From: Eubacteriaceae bacterium | Lineage (GTDB): Bacteria > Bacillota > Clostridia > Eubacteriales > Anaerofustaceae | DNA: 15,819 nucleotides | Direction: 5' to 3' | Assembly: GCA_017613995.1 (NCBI GenBank) | Contig: JAGACT010000167.1 | Span: forward strand, 1 to 15,819 | Shown here: one piece after another, positions 7,572 to 13,767 of the stretch | How positions within the stretch are numbered: the stretch's first letter is position 1 | Layout of the letters: every line of letters begins with the position of its first letter | The notes under the pieces: generated by a model | Databases searched by the model: none | Seen by the model: the letters and a program-made list of their open reading frames with translations, nothing else | Told to the model about the DNA's origin: nothing | Position numbers and translations under genes: made by a program

Positions 7572-8072
7572 ATGTACAGAGTATATATAATCACATCCAG
7601 CGACACGGCCTCCAAGGGAGAAAAGGAGGACCTGTCCGGCGCTGAGATCAGAAAGATGCTCTCCGAATTCGGAGGATACGAAGTGATCGGTTCCGTTATC
7701 CTTCCCGACGACCGGGAAGGCCTTGCGGAGGAAATGAAAAGAGTTGCCGACGAAAAGGCCGCGGACCTGATCCTGACCACGGGAGGCACGGGATTCTCCC
7801 AGCGGGACAACATGCCCGAAGCCACCCGGGACGCGTGCACCAGAATGGTGCCCGGCATCGCCGAAGCCATGAGAGCCTACTCGATGACCAAGACGCCCAG
7901 AGGAATGCTCTCCCGCGCCGCCAGCGGCATCAGGGGCTTCACCCTCATAGTAAATCTCCCCGGCAGCGTGAAAGCCGTCAGGGAGTGTCTCGAGTGCATC
8001 CTTCCCGCGCTGGGGCACGGTATAGACATACTTAAGGGCGACGCGGAAAAGTGCGGGGAAGAATCAGTATAG
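7572..8072 (+). CDS. mogA: Molybdopterin adenylyltransferase, MogA/MoaB family
   Basis: Adenylates molybdopterin before metal insertion by MoeA. The 166-residue length fits single-domain MogA/MoaB proteins. The sequence has the ITSSDTASKGEKEDLSG opening, the TTGGTGFSQRDNMPEAT substrate-binding motif (the GGTG and DxxPEAT signature) and MLSRAASGIRG followed by IVNLPGSVKAV near the C-terminus. MogA and MoaB cannot be told apart with certainty by eye. It begins 13 bp after the moeA fusion with AAGGA as ribosome-binding site. Its last 9 bases overlap the end of the convergent moaE-like gene. Confidence 0.92.
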   Translation: MYRVYIITSSDTASKGEKEDLSGAEIRKMLSEFGGYEVIGSVILPDDREGLAEEMKRVADEKAADLILTTGGTGFSQRDNMPEATRDACTRMVPGIAEAMRAYSMTKTPRGMLSRAASGIRGFTLIVNLPGSVKAVRECLECILPALGHGIDILKGDAEKCGEESV

Positions 8073-8453
8073 TTCCTCCTCGGTCACGCATTCGCTTTTG
8101 ATGCTGCCCACCAGGTAGTTGAGAGCGTCGATGACTCTGGGACGGATGTCTCCTCCGATAAGCACGAGCATTATGTCGTCGCCCACGCCGAGGAGCCCTT
8201 CGTTGAGCCAGAGCTTTACAAGATAGATACCTTCGAGCTGCTTCGTTTTTTCGACGAAGCGGCTTACTTTTTCCCTGTCATAGGAGAACTTCATCCCCGT
8301 GACGGTCCTGCCGGTGACCTCTGAACCTCTCACGTCTGCTTTGGGCGTCTCCCGGACGGTGCCGTTGTGCAGAAGGTACATGCCGATCCTGCCGGCGGAC
8401 TCTTCCCTGCGGGCTTCTTCCAGCCACTCATCCACTGAAGGTCTCTGTGCCAT
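8064..8453 (-). CDS. moaE: MoaE-like molybdopterin synthase large-subunit homologue
   Basis: 129-residue member of the clostridial MoaE-like family; classical MoaE transfers sulfur from MoaD thiocarboxylate to cyclic pyranopterin. The core is recognisable: GMYLLHNGTVRETPKADVR (residues 24-42, with R34), then YLVKLWLNEGLLGVGDDIMLVLIGGDIRPRV cut into shorter blocks, and K119 in SIKSE at the position of the E. coli catalytic K119. The usual C-terminal PIWKKE, with the second catalytic lysine K126, is replaced by CVTEEELY, and the HR pair is IR. Activity as a normal sulfurtransferase is therefore uncertain. The ATG at 8453 has GGGAGG upstream; a TTG at 8468 is a less likely start. It runs against the main cluster and no moaD lies beside it. 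Confidence 0.8.
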   Translation of the reverse strand: MAQRPSVDEWLEEARREESAGRIGMYLLHNGTVRETPKADVRGSEVTGRTVTGMKFSYDREKVSRFVEKTKQLEGIYLVKLWLNEGLLGVGDDIMLVLIGGDIRPRVIDALNYLVGSIKSECVTEEELY

Positions 8454-8474
8454 AACCAACCTCCCCAATCATCA

Positions 8475-8500
8475 TATAATCACTATCTGTAATGATTATA
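8475..8500 (-). promoter_or_regulatory. Palindromic -10 region upstream of the moaE-like gene
   Basis: Perfect 8-bp arms TATAATCA (8475-8482) and TGATTATA (8493-8500) flank 10 bases. On the minus strand the right arm gives TATAAT at 8500-8495, a consensus -10 element 42 bp upstream of the moaE-like start; no convincing -35 is visible. The left arm falls just after the predicted transcription start. The half-site is very like that of the palindrome at 42-84. Confidence 0.45.
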
Positions 8501-8754
8501 ACCTTCAGCGGCGGCATATCCCCCTGTTTTTCGGATTTTTTGCATACCGAAATGATATGTTTTTTCGGAGGAGCCTGTCTGTTCCGCTTCCCATGCTTCA
8601 AAGGCCCCAGTGAAAATTAAAGACCGCCTCAACCGCAAGGCACTTGAAGGGAAAAAATGCCCCGGGGCTGCCAGGCTGTACGCGGTTGAACGGCAGGCAT
8701 GCAGGGGAATAATTAGAGAACGATTAAAAGCCTGGAATTTGTAATTTCCTGTGA
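8501..8754. other. Intergenic region without a recognised gene
   Basis: About 250 bp, part of a 329-bp gap between the moaE-like gene and the small membrane protein. It holds two direct copies of TTTCGG (8529-8534 and 8563-8568) flanking CCGAAA at 8547-8552, so two mutually exclusive short hairpins can form. From 8624 to 8693 there is a longer pairing: CCG plus TCAACCGC with GCGGTTGA plus CGG, enclosing GGCA/TGCC at 8639-8642 and 8658-8661. This could be a leader or small RNA. It matches no RNA family I can name. I see no credible open reading frame with a ribosome-binding site. Confidence 0.4.
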
Positions 8755-8760
8755 TATACT
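8755..8760 (+). promoter_or_regulatory. Extended -10 promoter of the small membrane protein gene
   Basis: TGATATACT at 8752-8760 fits an extended -10 element, with TATACT at 8755-8760. CTGGAA at 8732-8737 is a weak -35 candidate at 17-bp spacing. It lies 23 bp upstream of the start at 8783. Confidence 0.4.
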
Positions 8761-8782
8761 AAATTCGAGGAGGGTATCAGCC

Positions 8783-8968
8783 ATGAAGCTTACCAAAAAC
8801 GGATACATCCTTTTCTTTCTGGCTGCGGGGATGCTGCTCTTCGGAGCGTTCCGCATAGTCACGAACTACATGACCGGCGCGGAATTCACCACCGCTGGAT
8901 ACATCGGCATGACGGCACTCGTATTCTCCGCCATGTTCCTTATGATGTCCGCGTGGCGTGTGAAGTAG
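8783..8968 (+). CDS. Small two-helix membrane protein, function unknown
   Basis: 61-residue protein with a short charged start (MKLTKNG), two hydrophobic stretches at about residues 8-27 (ILFFLAAGMLLFGAFRIV region) and 39-57 (YIGMTALVFSAMFLMMSAW), and a basic end WRVK. The loop between them is TNYMTGAEFTTAG. A strong GAGGAGGG ribosome-binding site at 8767-8774 and an extended -10 element upstream support a real gene, and a terminator-like hairpin follows. I do not recognise the family. It is transcribed away from the moaE-like gene, and a link with the metal cluster is not shown. Confidence 0.65.
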   Translation: MKLTKNGYILFFLAAGMLLFGAFRIVTNYMTGAEFTTAGYIGMTALVFSAMFLMMSAWRVK

Positions 8969-8984
8969 CAAGCCAGTATCTTTG

Positions 8985-9031
8985 CCGAAAATCTGTTATT
9001 TCAGGGAGTCCGTTTTCGGGCTTCTTTTTTT
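8985..9031 (+). terminator. Probable rho-independent terminator after the small membrane protein
   Basis: CCGAAAA (8985-8991) pairs with TTTTCGG (9013-9019) across a 21-base loop, followed closely by a run of T residues at 9022-9031 broken by one C. The long loop weakens the hairpin, but its position 17 bp after a stop codon fits a terminator. Confidence 0.5.
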
Positions 9032-9101
9032 ATCTGGTTTTTTTAAAGGAGAAAACACGCCATATGAGTATATTGATGGGAAAAAGGAGGTCATTTTACC
9101 T

Positions 9102-10019
9102 ATGATGACATTTGAAGAATTCACGGAAACCGTAAAAAGAGAGCTTCCCCGTTTCCTTCCCGGGGAATTGAAAGACAGCAGCATAGTGATCGAAAAGGTG
9201 GTCAAGCCCACCGAGAGCTACACTTCCCTGTGCGTGTTCCGCCCCGGTTCCGACGTGGCCCGGGCAGTCAGACTGGAGGGGTGCTACGAGCAGCTCTGCT
9301 GCGGAAAGGACCCCGATACGCTGATGAGAGAGCTGGCGGAGGAATCACTCAGCTGCGCAGTCCCCTTTCCCTGCGATATCTCCTGGATCGATGACTACGA
9401 TGAGGTAAGAAACAGGCTCTTCATAAGGCTTTCGTCCGTCGGCAGCCTCGAGCGCATCGGCAGCATTGCCCCCGTCAGGATGGAGGGGGACATGGTTATG
9501 ACCTGCCACATCCTTATAAACAGGGAAAACAGCTGCTTCGCCTCGACGCTGGTCACAAAGAAGTATCTTGCCGGGTACGGCATATCAGCGGAAAAGCTCT
9601 TCGATGACGCCTGCGCCAACAGCCCGCTGATACTTCCCGTGAAGATGGAAGCTCTGGAGGCGATACTCATGGGGAGTGCCGCCGGAAACGACGAAAGCGG
9701 CGAAGCCGGCCTTATGGTGCTGACCAACGAGACGGGCACGGACGGAGCCTCTGCCCTCTTCTATCCGGGGGAAATGAAGCATGCGGAGGAATACTTCGGT
9801 GGCAGCTACTATATCCTGCCCTCATCGGTGCATGAACTGATCCTTATGCCGGAGGACTTCTGCCCCTCCACGGATTGTCTCAACGACATGGTCGCCCGCA
9901 TCAACGCTGCCGTGGTCCGGCCCGAGGACAGGCTTTCGGACATCGCCTATCACTACGACGCATCCGGGGGTGTCTTCGAGAGCCTTGACGAATACCGCTC
10001 CAGGGCCGCCCTCAGCTGA
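9102..10019 (+). CDS. DUF5688 family protein
   Basis: 305-residue soluble protein of the DUF5688 family, common in Lachnospiraceae and related Clostridia and without a known function. Recognisable pieces are the opening MTFEEFTETVKRELPRFLP, an RLEGCYEQLCCGKDPDTLM segment, LMVLTNETGTDGASALFYP in the middle, and the conserved YYILPSSVHELILMPED block followed by RPEDRLSDIAYHYD near the C-terminus. No signal peptide or membrane segment is visible. A strong AAGGAGG at 9084-9090 decides the start; ATG occurs twice (9102 and 9105). The frame is open upstream to 8982, but that part contains the preceding terminator. A 13-codon frame with its own AAAGGAG ends overlapping the start codon. A strong hairpin follows the stop. 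Confidence 0.8.
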   Translation: MMTFEEFTETVKRELPRFLPGELKDSSIVIEKVVKPTESYTSLCVFRPGSDVARAVRLEGCYEQLCCGKDPDTLMRELAEESLSCAVPFPCDISWIDDYDEVRNRLFIRLSSVGSLERIGSIAPVRMEGDMVMTCHILINRENSCFASTLVTKKYLAGYGISAEKLFDDACANSPLILPVKMEALEAILMGSAAGNDESGEAGLMVLTNETGTDGASALFYPGEMKHAEEYFGGSYYILPSSVHELILMPEDFCPSTDCLNDMVARINAAVVRPEDRLSDIAYHYDASGGVFESLDEYRSRAALS

Positions 10020-10029
10020 CGGGAAAACA

Positions 10030-10061
10030 CAGCTGCCCGATCCTCCCGGACCGGGCAGCTG
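10030..10061. terminator. Bidirectional terminator between convergent genes
   Basis: CAGCTGCCCG (10030-10039) pairs perfectly with CGGGCAGCTG (10052-10061), and TCC/GGA inside the 12-base loop can extend the stem. It lies between the stops of the DUF5688 gene (plus) and the ABC-F gene (minus). On the minus strand the stem is followed by TGTTTTCCC, a better U-tract than on the plus strand (CTGCTCCTTTC). Confidence 0.7.
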
Positions 10062-10078
10062 CTGCTCCTTTCACACTC

Positions 10079-11554
10079 TCAGCTAAGGCTGAGTTCCACT
10101 GTGGACACGTTCCTCACGAAGGCGGTCTCGTGTTCCGAAAACACCATGGTGGGGGCGTACTTTATGATGGCGTCCTCCAGCTGGACCCTGGTGGGTATGT
10201 CGACGTAATTGAGGGGCTCGTCCCACAGGTATATATCAGCGTTCTCGGAAATGCTGGCTGCCAGCAGGATCTTCCTTTTCTGCCCTTCGCTGAGAGAACC
10301 GAGATCCGTCTCCCCCTCCAGCATGCTGACCCCCATCTTGGAGAGCATGGCTCTGAAAACGCTCCGGTCCAGTCCCCTCAGGGCCGCGTAATCGGAAAGG
10401 GTCCCCTTAACGGTATCGGTGAACTGCGGGACGATCGAAAGCACCAGGCCCGAAGCCACGTTAAGGTATCCTTCGTATGGGATAGCATCCCCGCACAGAA
10501 GCCGGATAAGGCTTGACTTGCCCGCTCCGTTGCCGCCGGTCACCGCCATGCGCTCTCCCCTTCTGAGCACGAAGCTGACGGGGCCGAAAATCCGATGACC
10601 GCCGTATGCTATACACAGGTCCCTGGCGGTGACAAGTTCGTTCCTTCTTCCTTCCAGCGGTACGATCTTCAGTTCGTCCGTCCTCCATACTCCACTGAGA
10701 AGGCCCTCCTTTTCGGTGATGCTCCTCTCAATCCTCTTTTCTATGGCCTTCGCCCGCTTCATCATTTTCGCGGACTGATGCCCCGTGTAGCCCCGGTCGA
10801 AACTTACGTCCGGATCCATGTGATAACGGGTCTTCTCGATCTTTCCCGACCAGCCTGCAGTCCTGGCCGCGGCGGCGCCAAGGCCGGCTATCTCCCTTTC
10901 CAGCCGTTCGTTTTTCGTCTTCTCGAAGGCGTTCCTTCTGTCGAGGTCCTCTTTCCAGGAGGAATAGTTCCCCCTGCATACATATATGCCCGAGGGCTCG
11001 ATGCTCACTATGTGGTCCGCCACCGCGTCGATGAAGTCCCTGTCGTGGGAGACCAGGATGAAGCCCTTCTTCCTTTTCAGGTAAGCCGCAATGTCGTCCC
11101 TGGCGGATATGTCCAGATGGTTCGTGGGCTCGTCGATCAGGAGGAATTCCGTGGAGCCTATGAACACCGCTATGAACAGCACCTTGATCTGCTCCCCTCC
11201 GCTTAGCTGAGCAAAGGGCCGATCCAGAGCTTCCTCATGCAATGACAGCAGGGAGGCCTCCCTTTCCATTTCCCAGTCCCGGGCATCGGGGGCTTTCTGA
11301 AGGATTATCTGTCTTCCCGTAAGGGAGGGATCCTCCACCGGGAAGGGGAAGTATTCCGCTGGAACATCCATGCTGACGGTGCCGGCAGGCTCCTCCTGTC
11401 CGCACAGGATCCTCAGAAGGGTCGTCTTGCCGCATCCGTTCATGCCGATAAGGGCCGTCCTCCAGTTGGTATCCATCTCGAAGGATACGTTGTCGAATAC
11501 CGGCTCGCCCTTTTTATATGAAAAACTCATTCCCCTGATGCTTATCAGTGACAT
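10079..11554 (-). CDS. ABC-F protein, Lsa/CplR-like (ribosome protection type)
   Basis: 491-residue protein with two ATPase domains and no membrane segment, so it acts on the ribosome rather than as a pump. First domain: Walker A GMNGCGKTT (37-45), LSGGEQ (117-122), DEPTNHLD (141-148). A charged linker (about 195-290) contains DRGYTGHQSAKMMKRA, typical of the Lsa/Vga/CplR group. Second domain: GGNGAGKSS (340-348), the variant signature LSEGQKRK (421-428) and WDEPLNYVD (444-452), also typical of this group. Known members give resistance to lincosamides, streptogramin A and pleuromutilins; resistance here is inference. The switch region reads SEHE instead of the usual EHD. GGAGGT precedes the start. 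It follows the ATC-hydrolase gene by 82 bp with an intervening GCCGGC hairpin. Confidence 0.9.
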   Translation of the reverse strand: MSLISIRGMSFSYKKGEPVFDNVSFEMDTNWRTALIGMNGCGKTTLLRILCGQEEPAGTVSMDVPAEYFPFPVEDPSLTGRQIILQKAPDARDWEMEREASLLSLHEEALDRPFAQLSGGEQIKVLFIAVFIGSTEFLLIDEPTNHLDISARDDIAAYLKRKKGFILVSHDRDFIDAVADHIVSIEPSGIYVCRGNYSSWKEDLDRRNAFEKTKNERLEREIAGLGAAAARTAGWSGKIEKTRYHMDPDVSFDRGYTGHQSAKMMKRAKAIEKRIERSITEKEGLLSGVWRTDELKIVPLEGRRNELVTARDLCIAYGGHRIFGPVSFVLRRGERMAVTGGNGAGKSSLIRLLCGDAIPYEGYLNVASGLVLSIVPQFTDTVKGTLSDYAALRGLDRSVFRAMLSKMGVSMLEGETDLGSLSEGQKRKILLAASISENADIYLWDEPLNYVDIPTRVQLEDAIIKYAPTMVFSEHETAFVRNVSTVELSLS

Positions 11555-11568
11555 ACATACCTCCGCAT

Positions 11569-11599
11569 ATGATGCCGGCGGCAGTCCATACAGCCGGCT
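11569..11599 (-). promoter_or_regulatory. Hairpin in the leader of the ABC-F gene
   Basis: Two GCCGGC blocks (about 11574-11579 and 11593-11598) lie in the 82-bp gap upstream of the ABC-F start and can pair with each other, since GCCGGC is self-complementary. The stem ends close to the GGAGGT ribosome-binding site. ABC-F resistance genes are often controlled by leader attenuation, so a regulatory role is possible, but no U-tract or clear leader peptide is visible. Confidence 0.25.
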
Positions 11600-11636
11600 T
11601 TACAATCTGTGACCCGGCGGTTGCTTTTGCGCGCTC

Positions 11637-12137
11637 CTACTGCTTTTCCCGGCGTATGAAGCGGATCATGCACACATCGTCCCCCCTGGCGATGGTGGCG
11701 GGCAGGTCCAGCTCGCAGCCGAAGCTTTCCGCGATGCCCCTGTCCCCGCACATGGCGTAATCGCAAAGACGGGAGATAGAATCATCCGACAGACCCTGTT
11801 TCTGCCAGGCCTTGACCAGGGGGCAGTAATGGAAATCTATGTCCAGATGGTCGTCATCGCATCTTTTGATGTCCATCTCGAAGACCCACTGGGCGAACTT
11901 CGAAAACAGAGTCTTCCTGAGGCCTCTGAGGGAATCCCCTCCTCCCGCCTTTTCTCTCAGGTTTCTTCCCTGGTACAGCCCGCAGCGGCGGATGGCCGCG
12001 GGGGCATACTCAGACGCGCTCATTCCCTTCTTCGCGGCTTCGTCGCACAGCAGGTACATCCACAGGGCCCTGTGTTCCAGCTGCTCCCTGATGGCCACGA
12101 TAAGGGGGAATTTGATCCTGGGTTCGTTCTTTATCAT
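11637..12137 (-). CDS. ATC hydrolase family protein (PF14196)
   Basis: 166-residue protein resembling the L-2-amino-thiazoline-4-carboxylate hydrolase family. The founding enzyme opens the thiazoline ring in the route from ATC to L-cysteine, but many clostridial members are only distantly related and untested, so the substrate here is unknown. Family marks seen are FHYCPLV at 102-108, CDYAMCGDRGIAESFG at 125-140 and a C-terminal IARGDDVCMIRFI. Cysteines C52, C93, C106, C125, C130, C141 and C156 are numerous for its size. The ATG at 12137 follows AAGGAG; the longer frame to 12215 runs through the upstream terminator and is rejected. It lies upstream of the ABC-F gene on the same strand. Confidence 0.72.
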   Translation of the reverse strand: MIKNEPRIKFPLIVAIREQLEHRALWMYLLCDEAAKKGMSASEYAPAAIRRCGLYQGRNLREKAGGGDSLRGLRKTLFSKFAQWVFEMDIKRCDDDHLDIDFHYCPLVKAWQKQGLSDDSISRLCDYAMCGDRGIAESFGCELDLPATIARGDDVCMIRFIRREKQ

Positions 12138-12180
12138 CTTTCTTCTCCTTTCGGTATCCCGGTACGTCCTCCGATCCCGG

Positions 12181-12231
12181 AAAAAATCATTAAGTCCCGG
12201 GGAATCCCTCAGCACAGGGCGTCCCCGGGAC
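12181..12231 (-). terminator. Strong rho-independent terminator of the coaB-coaC-peptidase operon
   Basis: Read on the minus strand, GTCCCGGGGA pairs perfectly with TCCCCGGGAC (12194-12203 and 12222-12231). The stem continues with CCCT/AGGG inside the loop, and TTAATGATTTTTT follows, with six T residues at 12181-12186. It lies 18 bp after the peptidase stop. Confidence 0.88.
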
Positions 12232-12248
12232 CAGCTGAACTCAGAGCG

Positions 12249-13220
12249 TTATCCGAGTTTTTTCATCCTGTCGGCGTATGACAGATAATCGCCGTATGTC
12301 CCGGCGGATTTCACGGCGTCGATAATGGCCGCTTCCGCAGCCCTGGCGGCCAGTATGCCCACGGAGTTGATGTCGGCGGGCACCTTCGATGTGCTCAGGG
12401 TGAAAACAGTATCCCCGTCGTGGATGGTATGGGCGGGACGGACGCATCTGGCTATCGCATTCTGTCCCTGGGCCGAGATGCGGGCCGCCTGGGGCTTGGT
12501 GAGAAGGGCGTTCGTCATTATGCATCCTATTACGGTATTGGAGGCGAACAGATCCTTATTCTCCGAGTAGGCCCGAAGGAAGATCTCCTCGCTGTCGGCG
12601 AAGGAAACTCCGTCCTCTCCCCTGACTCCCGCTATGATGCTGCCGTTCTCCGCCACGTCACCGGCGCAGTTGACCGCGAACACCGCGGCGGCGAACAGAT
12701 CGCCCTGACGCAGCGCCGCTGCGCCCACTCCGCCCTTCATGGCGTACTTGGATCCCATTACCTTTCCCACGGTGGCACCGGTGCCGGCGCCGTAATTCCC
12801 GCTTTTGAAGTTCTCTTTCGCAAAGGCGTTCTCGCCGGCCTGTCTTCCCATCTTCGCGTCGGGCCTTACGTCACCCCTGCCGCATTTGAGGTCGAAAAGT
12901 ATCGCTGCGCAAACGTTGGGGACCACCGTGACCCCCACGTCCCTGCCGATCCTCTTCTCCTCCAGGAGCGCCATCAGCCCTCCCGCGCAGTCCAGACCGA
13001 AGGCGCTCCCTCCGGACAGGATGATGCCGTGGACCTGCTGGCGGTTGCATCTGGGATCCAGTGCGTCGGTATCCCTGGTGCCCGGGGATCCTCCTCTGAC
13101 GTCCACGCCGCATACGGCCCCCTCCGGGGCGATAATGGCGGTGCATCCCGTCATGGCGTCGGTATCCTGGGCGTTGCCCACCAGGAATCCTTCCAGGTCT
13201 TTGAGTTCGATTCTTTCCAT
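12249..13220 (-). CDS. P1 family (S58) self-cleaving peptidase, NylC/DmpA-like
   Basis: 323-residue N-terminal-nucleophile hydrolase of the P1/S58 family, which includes DmpA aminopeptidases, BapA and the nylon-oligomer hydrolase NylC. These proteins cut themselves into two chains, and the new N-terminal residue is the nucleophile. Here the site is SNTVIGCIMTNALLTK: the predicted cut is between N228 and T229, as in NylC (Asn/Thr) rather than Gly/Ser as in DmpA. Other family marks are GIILSGGSAFGLDCAGG (65-81), GAGTGATVGK (144-153) and PAHTIHDGDTVFTLST (262-277). No signal peptide is seen, so it is cytoplasmic. The natural substrate is unknown. The start is one base after the coaC stop, with a G-rich ribosome-binding site, and a strong terminator follows the gene. 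Confidence 0.88.
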   Translation of the reverse strand: MERIELKDLEGFLVGNAQDTDAMTGCTAIIAPEGAVCGVDVRGGSPGTRDTDALDPRCNRQQVHGIILSGGSAFGLDCAGGLMALLEEKRIGRDVGVTVVPNVCAAILFDLKCGRGDVRPDAKMGRQAGENAFAKENFKSGNYGAGTGATVGKVMGSKYAMKGGVGAAALRQGDLFAAAVFAVNCAGDVAENGSIIAGVRGEDGVSFADSEEIFLRAYSENKDLFASNTVIGCIMTNALLTKPQAARISAQGQNAIARCVRPAHTIHDGDTVFTLSTSKVPADINSVGILAARAAEAAIIDAVKSAGTYGDYLSYADRMKKLG

Positions 13221-13221
13221 G

Positions 13222-13767
13222 TCAGTCCCCCAGTGCTTTCTTTACTGTTTCCACGATAAGCTCCGTTTCCGCCAGAGCTCCTCTGCCGGTGGTGCCGCAG
13301 GCCAGATGCCCTTCCCGGGGCTCGATGAACCCGTACCCGAGTTCCCTGAGGGTCGCCATGTTCCTCTGGGTCACGGGGTTATCGTACATCACGGTGTTCA
13401 TGGCAGGCGCGATCAGCTTCGGCGTTTCGGGATATACCGCCAGAAGGGCGGTGCTCAGAAGGTCGTCGGCGATGCCGCAGGCCGCTTTGGCCATTATGTC
13501 CGCGGACGCCGGGGCGACGAGCACCAGATCCGAGCTCTGGGCCAGCCAGATATGCTCCACCACCGTGGGGTCCCAGACCTCGAACACGTCCGTATAGACC
13601 TTGTTCTTCGTAAGGGTCTCCAGGGTCATGGGCGTGATGAACCGGGCTCCTCCCCGGCTCAGGATGACCCTGACATTGTATCCTTCCTTAGTAAGATTAT
13701 TGGCTATGTCGGCTCCCTTGTACGCAGCTATGCTGCCGGTGATGCCCATCAGGATGTTTTTGCCCAT
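13222..13767 (-). CDS. coaC: Phosphopantothenoylcysteine decarboxylase CoaC
   Basis: 181-residue stand-alone flavoprotein that decarboxylates 4'-phosphopantothenoylcysteine to 4'-phosphopantetheine in coenzyme A synthesis. FMN-binding GITGSIAAYK opens the protein. H72 in EHIWLA is the catalytic histidine equivalent, PAMNTVMYDNP (121-131) is the conserved substrate-recognition clamp, and C157 in EGHLACGTTGRG is the conserved cysteine that protonates the intermediate. In most bacteria CoaB and CoaC are fused; here they are separate proteins whose genes overlap by 19 bp, with the coaC ribosome-binding site GGAGGAG inside coaB. Translation is likely coupled. Confidence 0.93.
   Translation of the reverse strand: MGKNILMGITGSIAAYKGADIANNLTKEGYNVRVILSRGGARFITPMTLETLTKNKVYTDVFEVWDPTVVEHIWLAQSSDLVLVAPASADIMAKAACGIADDLLSTALLAVYPETPKLIAPAMNTVMYDNPVTQRNMATLRELGYGFIEPREGHLACGTTGRGALAETELIVETVKKALGD

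Noticed and set aside
8624..8700. Cobalamin riboswitch, suggested by GGGAA followed by CCGGGGCTGCC and CTGTACGCGG
   Set aside because: The B12 box and the GCCACTG/GGGAAGG parts are missing, spacing is wrong, and the downstream gene is not a B12-related type.
8680..8700. tRNA T-loop-like sequence GCGGTTGAACGGC
   Set aside because: No acceptor stem, anticodon arm or CCA end can be built around it.
12138..12215. Longer start for the ATC-hydrolase-family gene
   Set aside because: The extension overlaps the terminator of the previous operon, while ATG 12137 has AAGGAG at good spacing.
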